From DASQPR01 sp963797675 (GTDB lineage: Bacteria > Actinomycetota > Actinomycetes > Mycobacteriales > Micromonosporaceae), in assembly GCA_963797675.1 (NCBI GenBank), contig CAWCQQ010000002.1:2232001-2296000 (forward strand): 64,000 bases of DNA, given 5' to 3'. The notes beneath the pieces are model-generated. The model was given only the letters and a program-made list of their open reading frames with translations, made no database searches and was not told where the DNA came from. The translations under genes were made by a program, and so were the position numbers. Of the stretch, positions 1 to 7,565 are shown piece by piece (the first letter of the stretch is position 1; each line of letters opens with the position of its first letter).

Positions 1-96
1 GGGTTCGGTCGCGCACGAGGCGACTGCGAGGGCGACGGCCAGCACTGCGGTCAGGGCGGCCAGGGTCCGGGCGACGCGATGCGGGCCACTGATCAC
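1..96 (-). CDS. secreted lipoprotein, N-terminus only
   Basis: The first 32 codons of a gene that runs off the left edge of the window. It starts with GTG at 96, preceded by a GAGGAG ribosome-binding site about 8 nt upstream. The peptide is a classical lipoprotein signal: basic residues (HRVAR), a hydrophobic Ala/Leu/Val stretch and a V-A-S-C lipobox with the acylated Cys at residue 28. It is divergent from the lytic-transglycosylase-like lipoprotein at 217, with about 120 bp between them. Nothing of the mature protein is visible, so no function can be given. Confidence 0.7.
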   Translation of the reverse strand, partial: MISGPHRVARTLAALTAVLAVALAVASCATEP

Positions 97-216
97 GGGA
101 CAATCTCCTCTGTGGAGGGGCGCCGCAAGACGCCAGGCCACATCGTGCCATGAACGGCCCGGCCCGGGCACCTCCGGTTGACCAGCACCACTGACCATGA
201 GTACCGTCCGGGACCT

Positions 217-1152
217 ATGCGGACGCTGACGGCAGTTCTCCTGGTTCTCGTGCTGAGCGGATGCGGATCACCATCGGCCGCGACCTGGTCGGCACCCGGC
301 TCCTCGGTACCGGCCGCCGCGCCGGGTGCGACGACGCCAGGCGGGTCTGCATCACCGCTCGCGCCGCCTTTATCGCCAAGCCCGTCACCCCACAGCACCG
401 CATCACCGTCGCCCAGCACGTCGGCGCGGCCTCCGGCGGCGGCATCCCCGGTGCACTTTTCCACGCTGCCACCGGGTGCGAAGCTGCCGAGCGATGCGCA
501 GTGCGCGGCCTGGGTGCGGGCCCGGCCGGAGAAGGAGAACAAAGGCTCCAACAAGGCCGCGAACGCCCGGACCGGTCAGCACGTGGACGGATCGCTCTTC
601 TCCGGCGACGCCGCGAAGGCCGCCAGCACGATCGCGCCGCGGATCGACGGCGCGTTCACCGGCACGACCCAGGAGATCCTGCGGTGGACGGCCTGCAAGT
701 GGGGGATCGACGAAAATATCGTGTACGCCCAGGCCGCGGTCGAGAGCTGGTGGCGCCAGGACACGCTCGGTGACTGGGGTACCGATGCCACCGCCTGCCC
801 GCCCGGCCACGGTTTCGGTGCCGACGGCAAGGCCGGCCAGTGCCCACAGAGCTACGGCGTGCTGCAGGACCGCTGGCCGTACATGAAGTCGGGCTGGCCG
901 GGCTACGGACAGTCGACGGCGATGGACGCCGACGTCGCGTACGGCATCTGGCGCGCCTGCTACGACGGGTACGAGACGTGGCTCAACACCGTCGATCACG
1001 GCCAGCCGTACACGGCGGGCGACGTGTGGGGCTGCGTCGGCCGGTGGTTCGCCGGGCGGTGGCACACGTCGGCGAGCGACGGCTACGTGACGAAGGTCAA
1101 GCAGTACGAGTCCGAGGCGATCTGGCGTACGCCCGATTTCCAGCAGCCGTAG
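217..1152 (+). CDS. lipoprotein with lysozyme/lytic transglycosylase-like domain
   Basis: A 311-residue surface lipoprotein. The lipobox L-S-G-C puts the acylated Cys at residue 16. A Pro/Ser/Thr/Ala-rich linker covers roughly residues 18-80. The C-terminal domain has the hallmarks of the lysozyme-like SLT fold: AQAAVESWW, with the candidate catalytic Glu near residue 176, and QSYGVLQ near 211-217, matching the family pattern of an ES motif followed by a GLMQ-like motif. Such enzymes cleave peptidoglycan glycan strands. A reading frame open from 178 (TTG) exists, but the ATG at 217 is chosen because the signal peptide begins there. Only a weak GGGA lies upstream. Several Cys in the catalytic half suggest disulfides. 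The fold assignment is motif-based and moderately sure. Confidence 0.7.
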   Translation: MRTLTAVLLVLVLSGCGSPSAATWSAPGSSVPAAAPGATTPGGSASPLAPPLSPSPSPHSTASPSPSTSARPPAAASPVHFSTLPPGAKLPSDAQCAAWVRARPEKENKGSNKAANARTGQHVDGSLFSGDAAKAASTIAPRIDGAFTGTTQEILRWTACKWGIDENIVYAQAAVESWWRQDTLGDWGTDATACPPGHGFGADGKAGQCPQSYGVLQDRWPYMKSGWPGYGQSTAMDADVAYGIWRACYDGYETWLNTVDHGQPYTAGDVWGCVGRWFAGRWHTSASDGYVTKVKQYESEAIWRTPDFQQP

Positions 1153-1155
1153 CCT
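1150..1155 (+). promoter_or_regulatory. -10 box TAGCCT, leaderless start of the Eis-like gene
   Basis: TAGCCT lies 7 nt before the ATG at 1163, overlapping the stop codon of the preceding gene. No Shine-Dalgarno sequence is present. The same geometry recurs in the window. Confidence 0.4.
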
Positions 1156-1162
1156 TGGCGAA

Positions 1163-2344
1163 ATGACCTACGAGATCCGGGCCCTGACGGCCGAAGACGC
1201 GCCGGCCTCATACCGGATGGGCGCAGTCGCGTTCGGCTACGCCAACGAGCCGGTGCCACCGATGCCCGAGCCCGGTACGCCGCCTCCGCCCGGGCGCCAC
1301 GCCTGGGGTGCGTTCGCCCCGGACGGCCGGCTGCTCGCGAAGGCCATCGACCTCGAACACCACAACTGGTACGGCGGCCGGCTCGTGCCCGCCGCCGGCA
1401 TCGCCGGTGTCGCGGTGGCCGTCGAAGCCCGCGGGCAGGGCCTGGCCCAGACCGTCCTGACCCACCTGCTGGGAGCGGCCCGCACCCGCGGCGCCGTGAT
1501 CAGCACGCTCTACGGCACCACCCCGGTACCGTACCGGCGACTCGGCTGGGAGGAGGTCGGCGCGCTGCACACCTGGTCGCTGCCGACGACGGCGTTGGCC
1601 GCGATGCGCGTACCGGCGGGTTACACCACGCGGGGCGCGACCGAGGGCGACGTACCCGCAATCTTTGATCTTTACCGTCGAGTGGCGGCTGCGGGCAACG
1701 GCGTGAAGGACCGGGCCGAGGACCCGGACGTCCTGACCGACTACCACGGAACCAGCCTCGCGCTCGACGGCGACGGCATGCTTCAGGGCTTCTGCACCTG
1801 GGACCGATCCGACGGCTACGGCCGGGACGGCAAGCTCGCGGTCGACGACCTGGTCGCGCTCACCGAGCCGGCACTGACCACGCTGCTCGCCATGATCGGC
1901 AGCTGGGCGCAGGTGGCACCGCATCTCACGCTGAGCCTGCCGCCGCATGATCCGGCGTTCTCGATCATGCCGCTGTCGGTCGGTACGGTGTCGTCCCGCC
2001 GCCCCTGGATGCTGCGCGTGATCGACGCTCCGGCCGGGATCGCGGCGCGCGGCTGGCCGACCTGGATCGACGGCAGCGTGGATCTGCACATCGACGATTC
2101 CGTCTGCCCGTGGAACGCCGGTGCGTTCCGTCTGATCGTGAGCGACGGCAGCGGTCGGTTGGAGGCGGGCGGGACCGGTGCCGTGCGGCTCGGTGCGCGC
2201 GGGCTCGCCGCCCTGTACGCCGGCGCCGCCTCGATCGATGTGCTGCGCCGTGCCGGGCTGATCGCCGGCGGAGACCCCTCCACGGACGGATTCCTGCAGG
2301 CCGCGACCGCAGGCCCGGCACCAACGCTGCGCGACTACTTTTAG
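1163..2344 (+). CDS. Eis-like GNAT N-acetyltransferase
   Basis: 393 residues, close to the roughly 400 of mycobacterial Eis. An N-terminal GNAT domain carries the acetyl-CoA pyrophosphate-binding motif V-E-A-R-G-Q-G-L-A near residues 87-95. A second GNAT-like region follows (about 150-280), and a C-terminal SCP2-like domain covers about 290-393. The chain ends in D-Y-F. In characterised Eis proteins the C-terminal Phe carboxylate is the general base, so the ending supports this family. Eis acetylates aminoglycosides at several positions and also protein lysines; which substrate applies here is unknown. The gene starts 10 bp after the preceding stop and appears to have its own leaderless promoter. 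A second aminoglycoside-acetyltransferase-like gene (AAC(3) type) lies at 37579. Confidence 0.85.
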   Translation: MTYEIRALTAEDAPASYRMGAVAFGYANEPVPPMPEPGTPPPPGRHAWGAFAPDGRLLAKAIDLEHHNWYGGRLVPAAGIAGVAVAVEARGQGLAQTVLTHLLGAARTRGAVISTLYGTTPVPYRRLGWEEVGALHTWSLPTTALAAMRVPAGYTTRGATEGDVPAIFDLYRRVAAAGNGVKDRAEDPDVLTDYHGTSLALDGDGMLQGFCTWDRSDGYGRDGKLAVDDLVALTEPALTTLLAMIGSWAQVAPHLTLSLPPHDPAFSIMPLSVGTVSSRRPWMLRVIDAPAGIAARGWPTWIDGSVDLHIDDSVCPWNAGAFRLIVSDGSGRLEAGGTGAVRLGARGLAALYAGAASIDVLRRAGLIAGGDPSTDGFLQAATAGPAPTLRDYF

Positions 2345-2345
2345 C

Positions 2346-2351
2346 TACAGT
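2346..2351 (+). promoter_or_regulatory. -10 box TACAGT, leaderless start of the CapA-like gene
   Basis: TACAGT ends 6 nt before the GTG at 2358. The spacer contains no ribosome-binding site. Confidence 0.45.
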
Positions 2352-2357
2352 ATCGGC

Positions 2358-3458
2358 GTGCTGAAACTGCGTACCGCCGGGTTGTTCGGGATCTTCGCTC
2401 TGATCGCGGCCGTCGCCGCGTGTACCAGCCCGGCGCCGGTACGCTCGACCGCCCTTCCGTCGTCGCTCCAGACGGCGACCCAGCCGGAGGTCACCGGTGA
2501 CCCGTCGACCGGCACGGTCACGCTGGAGTTCGCCGGCGACGTGAACTTCGCCGGCCGTGACCTCAAGCTCCTGAACAATCCGTCCACCACGTTCGGCTCG
2601 ATCTCCTCGGTGCTGTCGGCCGCGGATGTCACGGCGCTGAATCTGGAAACGCCCGTGACCGACCATCTCGGTGCACCGCAGCCCAAGACGTTCCATTTCC
2701 ACGCGCCGCCGACCGCGTTCGACGCCGTGCGCGCGGCCGGCGTGGACCTGGTCACGCTCGCGAACAACCACGTCGAGGACTACGGCCGGGTCGGCCTGAG
2801 CGACACGCTCGCCGCCGTGAAGGCATCGCAATTCCCCTACGTCGGCATCGGCAACAACGCCGCCGAGGCGTGGGCGCCGTGGATCACGACCGTCCGCGGT
2901 ACCCGGATCGCGTACCTCGGCATCTCGAACGTGCAGGAGCTCGAATCGGGCTGGATCGCGACGCCGACCCGCTCGGGCGAGGCGATCGCGGACGATCTGA
3001 CCCGCACGCTCGACGCGATCAAGGCCGCGAAGAAGCAGGCTGACGTCGTGATCGTGTTCATGCACTGGGGTACCGAGGGCGACTCGTGCCCGGACGGCAC
3101 CCAGAAGAAGCTCGCCGGTGAGATGGCGAAGGCCGGTGCGGACATCATCATCGGCTCGCACGTACACACGCTGCAGGGCAACGGCTGGCTCGGGCACACG
3201 TTCGTGGCCTACGGCATGGGTAACTTCCTCTGGTACATCCCGTCCTGGAGCACCGAGACCGGCGTACTGCGGCTCACCCTCAACACCACGCCGACGGGTG
3301 CGCTCAGCAGCACACCGCTGACGGCCCAGCTGATCCCCGCGATCGTGTCCGGCACCGGCCAGCCCGTGGTCCAAACCGGATCAAGTGCCAAGAAAATTCT
3401 GGACAGGTACGCCGGCCTGCGTACCTGCGCCGGTCTGACCGCGGCGCCGACCGGCTGA
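2358..3458 (+). CDS. CapA-family metallophosphatase-like lipoprotein
   Basis: 366 residues. The N-terminus is a lipoprotein signal (lipobox V-A-A-C, Cys at residue 22). The rest is a PGA_cap domain of the calcineurin-like metallophosphatase superfamily. Visible motifs are EFAGDVNFAGR, NLETPVTD, TLANNHVEDYG, VFMHWGTE, IIGSHVHTLQG and YGMGNFLW, which supply the expected Asp, Asn and His metal ligands in order. The founding members act in poly-gamma-glutamate capsule synthesis, but no pgsB/capB or pgsC genes are nearby, so a capsule role cannot be inferred. Many actinobacterial homologues are orphan surface proteins like this one. Confidence 0.88.
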   Translation: MLKLRTAGLFGIFALIAAVAACTSPAPVRSTALPSSLQTATQPEVTGDPSTGTVTLEFAGDVNFAGRDLKLLNNPSTTFGSISSVLSAADVTALNLETPVTDHLGAPQPKTFHFHAPPTAFDAVRAAGVDLVTLANNHVEDYGRVGLSDTLAAVKASQFPYVGIGNNAAEAWAPWITTVRGTRIAYLGISNVQELESGWIATPTRSGEAIADDLTRTLDAIKAAKKQADVVIVFMHWGTEGDSCPDGTQKKLAGEMAKAGADIIIGSHVHTLQGNGWLGHTFVAYGMGNFLWYIPSWSTETGVLRLTLNTTPTGALSSTPLTAQLIPAIVSGTGQPVVQTGSSAKKILDRYAGLRTCAGLTAAPTG

Positions 3459-3483
3459 TCGTGACCGGCGGTTCGCGGCCGCG

Positions 3484-3489
3484 CATACT
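3484..3489 (+). promoter_or_regulatory. -10 box CATACT, leaderless start of the SDR gene
   Basis: CATACT ends 6 nt before the ATG at 3496. There is no Shine-Dalgarno sequence. Confidence 0.4.
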
Positions 3490-3495
3490 GGCGGC

Positions 3496-4428
3496 ATGGC
3501 TACCACGAACCGTTGGACCGTCGAGCGCATCCCGGACCTGGCCGGCCGTACGTTCGTGGTCACCGGTGCGAACAGCGGCCTGGGCCGTTTCACCACGGCC
3601 GAGCTGGCCCGTCACGGTGCCCACGTGATCATGGCGGTACGCGATCCGCGCAAGGGTGCCGACGAGGCGCGCGACATCATCGCGGCGAACCCGAGTGCGT
3701 CGCTGGACGTGCGTACCCTCGATCTTGCTGATCTTGACTCGGTCCGGTCTTTCGCCGATGAGCTGGTGTCCGAGGGCATCGACGTCGATGTGCTCATCAA
3801 CAACGCGGGCATCATGATGCCGCCCCGATCGCTGACGCCGCAGGGCAACGAGTTGCAGTTCGGCACGAATCACCTCGGCCACTTCGCGCTGACCGGGCTG
3901 CTGCTGGACACGATCGCGACCGGCCGGGATCCGCGTGTCGTCACCGTCTCCTCGACACTGCACCGGGGCGGCCGCATCCACTTCGACGACCTGACCGGCG
4001 CGACCTCCTATTCGCCGACCTCGTTCTACGCGCAATCGAAGTATGCGAACGTGCTGTTCGGGCTCGAACTCGACCGCCGACTCCGCGCGGCCGGGTCGCC
4101 GGTGCGCAGCATCCTCGCGCATCCGGGCTACAGCGCCACGAACCTCCAGACCACCGGTCCGACCGGTTTCATGAAGCAAGCCATGAAGGTCGGCAACGTG
4201 CTGATGGCACAGCATGTGTCGAAGGGTGCACTCAATCAGCTGTACGCCGCCGTCGACCCGGGCGCTCAGGGCGGTCAGTTCATCGGCCCGGACGGCATGG
4301 GCGAGAACCGGGGGTATCCGAAGGTCGTGCAGCCGGTCACGTCGGCTCTCGATCCCGCGCTCGCGCAACGCCTCTGGGACGTGTCCGAGGCGCTCACCGG
4401 CGTGACGTACGGGCTGCCCAAGCCCTAG
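3496..4428 (+). CDS. SDR-family oxidoreductase
   Basis: 310 residues with a complete classical/extended short-chain dehydrogenase signature. The cofactor motif T-G-A-N-S-G-L-G is at residues 23-30, NNAG at 102-105, the catalytic Ser in TVSS near 153, and YAQSK (Tyr178, Lys182). The length and the ending resemble the retinol-dehydrogenase/WW-domain-oxidoreductase-like subgroup common in actinobacteria. Arg after the glycine motif and in VRD suggests a preference for NADP(H), which is inference. The substrate is unknown and the neighbours give no pathway. Confidence 0.9.
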   Translation: MATTNRWTVERIPDLAGRTFVVTGANSGLGRFTTAELARHGAHVIMAVRDPRKGADEARDIIAANPSASLDVRTLDLADLDSVRSFADELVSEGIDVDVLINNAGIMMPPRSLTPQGNELQFGTNHLGHFALTGLLLDTIATGRDPRVVTVSSTLHRGGRIHFDDLTGATSYSPTSFYAQSKYANVLFGLELDRRLRAAGSPVRSILAHPGYSATNLQTTGPTGFMKQAMKVGNVLMAQHVSKGALNQLYAAVDPGAQGGQFIGPDGMGENRGYPKVVQPVTSALDPALAQRLWDVSEALTGVTYGLPKP

Positions 4429-4462
4429 CCGTCACCGGGTCGTACGGGTAGCTCGTCGCTGC

Positions 4463-4468
4463 TACCGT
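4463..4468 (+). promoter_or_regulatory. -10 box TACCGT before the tri-cysteine microprotein
   Basis: TACCGT ends 8 nt before the ATG at 4477. No ribosome-binding site is present, so the small ORF would be leaderless. Confidence 0.4.
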
Positions 4469-4476
4469 CTGTGCCC

Positions 4477-4572
4477 ATGGGGTTTCACTTAAACATCAGT
4501 TGGTCCTGCTGCTGCCTGCTCGTCGTCATCGGTGTCGTGATCTGGCTCGTCTCCCGAGGCCGTAACAAGTAG
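4477..4572 (+). CDS. 31-residue single-pass membrane microprotein
   Basis: A short ORF from ATG to TAG encoding 31 residues. A polar start with three consecutive Cys (W-S-C-C-C) is followed by a hydrophobic helix (LLVVIGVVIWLV) and a basic tail (SRGRNK). The basic C-terminus predicts N-out/C-in topology. A -10-like TACCGT sits 8 nt upstream and a perfect hairpin 32 nt downstream, so it has its own promoter-terminator unit. I do not recognise the family. The Cys triplet could be palmitoylated, metal-binding or disulfide-forming; none of these is shown by sequence. Confidence 0.5.
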   Translation: MGFHLNISWSCCCLLVVIGVVIWLVSRGRNK

Positions 4573-4603
4573 TCGGAGCGCAGTCCTGGCCCCGAACGTC
4601 GGG

Positions 4604-4623
4604 CCGGTCGGAAGTCCGACCGG
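4604..4623. terminator. hairpin terminator after the microprotein
   Basis: Perfect 9-bp arms CCGGTCGGA and TCCGACCGG flank only two unpaired bases, so the closing pair would open to make a loop. There is no T-tract. It lies between the microprotein and the repeat-rich membrane protein. Confidence 0.5.
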
Positions 4624-4726
4624 TTCTGGCATTCTCCGAAGGCCTCGCGCCGTCATAGTCTGATCGCGGTTCGTCATTGACCCGTCACGGGATGGCTCGA
4701 TGACCGGAAAAGCGGAGGAATCAGGC

Positions 4727-5782
4727 ATGTACGGCAACGGTGAGCCGGACGACCGGACCGTACGGTTCGAGGGCGACCAGGCCGACGTCACGCGAGCGGA
4801 CCTGACAGTTCGCGCGGATCCGGCCGACGTCACGCGAGCGGATCCGACCGTCCGTACGGATCCCGCCGACGTCACGCGTGCGGACCTGACAGTTCGCATC
4901 GATCCACGCGACGATCCCACCGGATATACGGAGCCGCAATATCAGCGGACCACCGTCGACCCGGGGGGCGTCGACCGTACGACGGTTGATCCGGGGATGT
5001 CACTGCCGACCGCGTACGTGCCCGTTCCCGTGCAGCCCGGACCGACACCGTTGCCATCCGTCTCGGTGCCGCCGACGTCGGTGCCAGCCCAATCCGTGGC
5101 AGCCCACTCGGTGCCGCCGACATCGGTGTCAGGCCGCTCGGTGCCGGCTCAATCTGTGCAGCCTCAATCGTTGCCGCCGACGTCGTTGGCGCCGGCGCCG
5201 TTGCCGCAGCGTGTTCCGGGGAGGGTCGAGACGCCGCCGACCGGGAGTGGTGGCGGCAGCGGTGGCTCGGGCACCGGCAGCCGTACCGGAACGTCGATCC
5301 GGATCGGCAAGGGTGTCGTACCGACCGCGCTGCCTCGTACCGGTGACCGCACGTCACGTACGCGCATCTTCCTGGGCCGTGCGACGCGGGTACTCAGCGC
5401 GATCGCGACGCTCGTTCTGATCGCGGCGGCCGTCTGGACCGGCTGGCAATGGTGGGAGCGGTTGCACAACAAGGTGATGGTCTCCAGCGTCGCCGTGGCG
5501 CCGGCGCAGCTCTTCGACGGCAAGTGCAACGTTCAGTTCGACATCGTCGGAACGATCACCACCAACGGCAAGGCCGGTACGATTTCGTACCAGTGGTTGC
5601 GCAGCGACGGCCAGAACTCCGGCACGCTGACGCAGACCGTGGCGTCCGGGCAGACCAGCACGGCCGTTCACCTGTACTGGAAGTTCACCGGCGAAGGCAG
5701 CATGAACGCATCCGCGACGCTGCACGTCCTGACGCCGACCGTGACCGACGGCTCGACCAGGTTCCGCTACTCCTGCGCCTGA
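4727..5782 (+). CDS. repeat-rich, single-pass membrane protein with external C-terminal domain
   Basis: About 351 residues from the ATG at 4727, chosen over the upstream in-frame ATG at 4700 because AGCGGAGGA sits 7 nt before it. The cytoplasmic part has three 14-residue repeats (A-D-V-T-R-A-D-L-T-V-R-A-D-P type), several TVR/TVD patches and a Ser/Pro/Val-rich stretch of VPPTS/VPAQS motifs. A basic segment and one transmembrane helix (SAIATLVLIAAAVW) follow, then an external beta-rich domain of about 110 residues with two Cys (near its start and at the very end). The gene converges on a Ser/Thr kinase, and the Thr-rich repeats are plausible phosphoacceptor sites (inference). The family is not recognised. 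Confidence 0.75.
   Translation: MYGNGEPDDRTVRFEGDQADVTRADLTVRADPADVTRADPTVRTDPADVTRADLTVRIDPRDDPTGYTEPQYQRTTVDPGGVDRTTVDPGMSLPTAYVPVPVQPGPTPLPSVSVPPTSVPAQSVAAHSVPPTSVSGRSVPAQSVQPQSLPPTSLAPAPLPQRVPGRVETPPTGSGGGSGGSGTGSRTGTSIRIGKGVVPTALPRTGDRTSRTRIFLGRATRVLSAIATLVLIAAAVWTGWQWWERLHNKVMVSSVAVAPAQLFDGKCNVQFDIVGTITTNGKAGTISYQWLRSDGQNSGTLTQTVASGQTSTAVHLYWKFTGEGSMNASATLHVLTPTVTDGSTRFRYSCA
4781..4906 (+). repeat. three 42-bp in-frame direct repeats
   Basis: Units begin at 4781, 4823 and 4865, each starting GCCGACGTCACGCG. The period is a multiple of three, so the repeats encode 14-residue protein repeats with the conserved core ADVTRAD-x-TVR. They are adjacent with no spacers, so this is not a CRISPR array. 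Confidence 0.9.
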
Positions 5783-5790
5783 CCTGAGAA

Positions 5791-5869
5791 TGTGGATAAC
5801 CGAAAAGATCTTGAAGGGAAACGGCTCCCACGAAGCACTTTTCCCTCAACATCTTGTGAGTTATCCACA
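5791..5869. terminator. long imperfect hairpin with a DnaA box at each end
   Basis: The 79-bp element fills most of the gap between two convergent genes. Its outer arms are TGTGGATAAC (5791-5800) and GTTATCCACA (5860-5869), a perfect 10-bp inverted repeat. Each contains TTATCCACA, the consensus DnaA box, in opposite orientations. The inner arms AAGATCTTGAAGGGAAA and TTTCCCTCAACATCTT also pair, with one mismatch and one bulge. The position suits a bidirectional terminator. The two perfect DnaA boxes could be coincidence or could let the element bind or titrate DnaA. Confidence 0.6.
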
Positions 5870-5911
5870 ACTCCCCGAAGCGCCTTCACCCGTTCTGGAC
5901 GGTCGGTGGCG

Positions 5912-7504
5912 CTACTGGAGCGGAGGGAAGCAGTTTACCGTCGTTGAGCGGGTGTCCAGCGTCGTTTTGCCGGCCATGACCGTGCCGACGATTTCGACGG
6001 TTGAAAAGTCGCCGCAGGCGATATCGCCGGTCGCCGATCGCTTTGCGGTATACGCCCACGTTTTCTCGGTGTCCGTCGTGACGATGAACGGGATCGTCCA
6101 GGTCGCCGTCGGTTTGCCGGCGGGTGCACCCGTCACGCTGATCGGATAGAACTTGATGATCAACGTCGCCGCACCGGTGCCGCTCGGCACGCCCAACGCC
6201 TGCCATTCGAGGCGGCAGTCGACGGTGTCACAGGGCTGCGGAACGAACATGCCACTCACGGTGCGGAACGTGAACTTGGGCAGCGGCGGCGGTGGGGGTG
6301 GTGTCGTTGGTGGTGGGGGCGGGGGTGGCGGCTTCTTCGTCTTAGTCTTCGTCGGGGTTGGCGTCGGAGTCGGCGTTGGCGGGCTGACGGTCGCCGCAGC
6401 GACGGACGGCGACGGTGACGGTGACGGCGCCGGTGGCGGCAGAGTCGGATCCGTCGTTACCACGGTTGCCGGAAGGGTGGCCGATACGTCGTGCACGACC
6501 GTCGGGGCGAACAGCGGATCGCCGAGCGCGGCCCGGGCCACGATGATGCCGGCCAGCAGGATGACCAGCGCCATCAGCGCCGCCGATCCCCGCCCGAGCC
6601 GGGTCCAGGCGAACGTCGACGCCGCGGCCGGCTGCTGCGGCGGCACCGGCCGTGGCAAGAGCAGTGCGAGCAGCAGTACGCGGCGGGCGAGCTTGCGTCG
6701 GCCTTCGGCTTCCCACTCGGGGCCGTACGCGTCGCTGGCGACGATCTCGAGTTCGCGCAGGAACGTGGCGGCATCGCGGGGCCGCTCGGTCGGGCTCTTC
6801 GCGAGGCCGCGCCGGAGCAGGCCGTGCACCGGCGGGGGAGCCAATTCGACCGGGATCGGTGCCTGCTCGTGCTCGACGCGCAGCAGCCCACGGTTGCCGG
6901 TCACGACGAATGGCGGCCGTCCGGTCATCGCCTCGAAGAACGTCGCGGTCGCGGCGTAGATGTCGGTCTGCGGGGTCGCGTTCGCGCCGGCCCACTGTTC
7001 GGGTGCCATGTAGCTGGGCGTACCGGCCAGAATGCCTTGCTTTCCGGTCCGGACCGCGAGGCCGAAGTCCGCGAGTTTGCTGCGGCCATGCGTGTCGACC
7101 AGCACGTTTGCGGGCTTGTAGTCGCGGTGGACGACGTTGCGACCGTGCGCGGCGGCCAAGCCTCGCAGGGAACCCTTCAGCACGACGAGCGCGGCCTCGG
7201 GTTCGACCGGACCCAGCTCGCGAATCATCGATCGCATCGATACGCCGTCGACGAGTTCCATCACGATCGCGGCATGGCCCTCGGATTCGAGGTACTCGTA
7301 GAGCCGCGTCACGTACGGGCTGTCCAGCTCGGCGAGGATCTGCGCCTCGGCCCGGAAGTCACCGACGAAGCTGCTCTCGTGCGTCAGGTTGTCCGCGAGG
7401 TATTTGATCGCGACCATCGTGCCGGTCTCGTCATGCGATGCGAGCATGACACGACCGGAGCCGCCGACACCGAGTTCTCGGATCTCGGTGTATCCCGGAA
7501 CCAT
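5912..7504 (-). CDS. transmembrane Ser/Thr protein kinase (PknB-type)
   Basis: 530 residues from the ATG at 7504; a GTG at 7522 would add six. The kinase domain covers about residues 1-265: G-loop GVGGSGRV (12-19), Lys34 in VAIK, the catalytic loop HRDYKPAN (Tyr where Leu is usual), DFG in LADFGLA, and GTPSYMAPEQ. A transmembrane helix (ALMALVILLAGIIVA) near 320 is followed by an external TPTP/TKTK and poly-Pro stretch, then a C-terminal beta-rich domain with several Cys, without PASTA repeats. The external domain may sense a ligand. The gene converges on a repeat-rich membrane protein of similar architecture (a candidate substrate, inferred) and is divergent from the antiporter. Confidence 0.92.
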   Translation of the reverse strand: MVPGYTEIRELGVGGSGRVMLASHDETGTMVAIKYLADNLTHESSFVGDFRAEAQILAELDSPYVTRLYEYLESEGHAAIVMELVDGVSMRSMIRELGPVEPEAALVVLKGSLRGLAAAHGRNVVHRDYKPANVLVDTHGRSKLADFGLAVRTGKQGILAGTPSYMAPEQWAGANATPQTDIYAATATFFEAMTGRPPFVVTGNRGLLRVEHEQAPIPVELAPPPVHGLLRRGLAKSPTERPRDAATFLRELEIVASDAYGPEWEAEGRRKLARRVLLLALLLPRPVPPQQPAAASTFAWTRLGRGSAALMALVILLAGIIVARAALGDPLFAPTVVHDVSATLPATVVTTDPTLPPPAPSPSPSPSVAAATVSPPTPTPTPTPTKTKTKKPPPPPPPPTTPPPPPPLPKFTFRTVSGMFVPQPCDTVDCRLEWQALGVPSGTGAATLIIKFYPISVTGAPAGKPTATWTIPFIVTTDTEKTWAYTAKRSATGDIACGDFSTVEIVGTVMAGKTTLDTRSTTVNCFPPLQ

Positions 7505-7565
7505 CCACGCGCCGTTCGTCACGGTGTGCACGGTACTGCGTCCGCGCCCGTTGGAGAATGGCCCG

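Noticed and set aside
4781..4906. Three direct repeats considered as a CRISPR array
   Set aside because: Units are contiguous, in frame and encode a protein repeat; there are no spacers or cas genes.
5791..5869. The DnaA-box hairpin as a chromosomal origin
   Set aside because: Only two boxes, with no dnaA, dnaN or gidA nearby. Real actinobacterial origins have many boxes.
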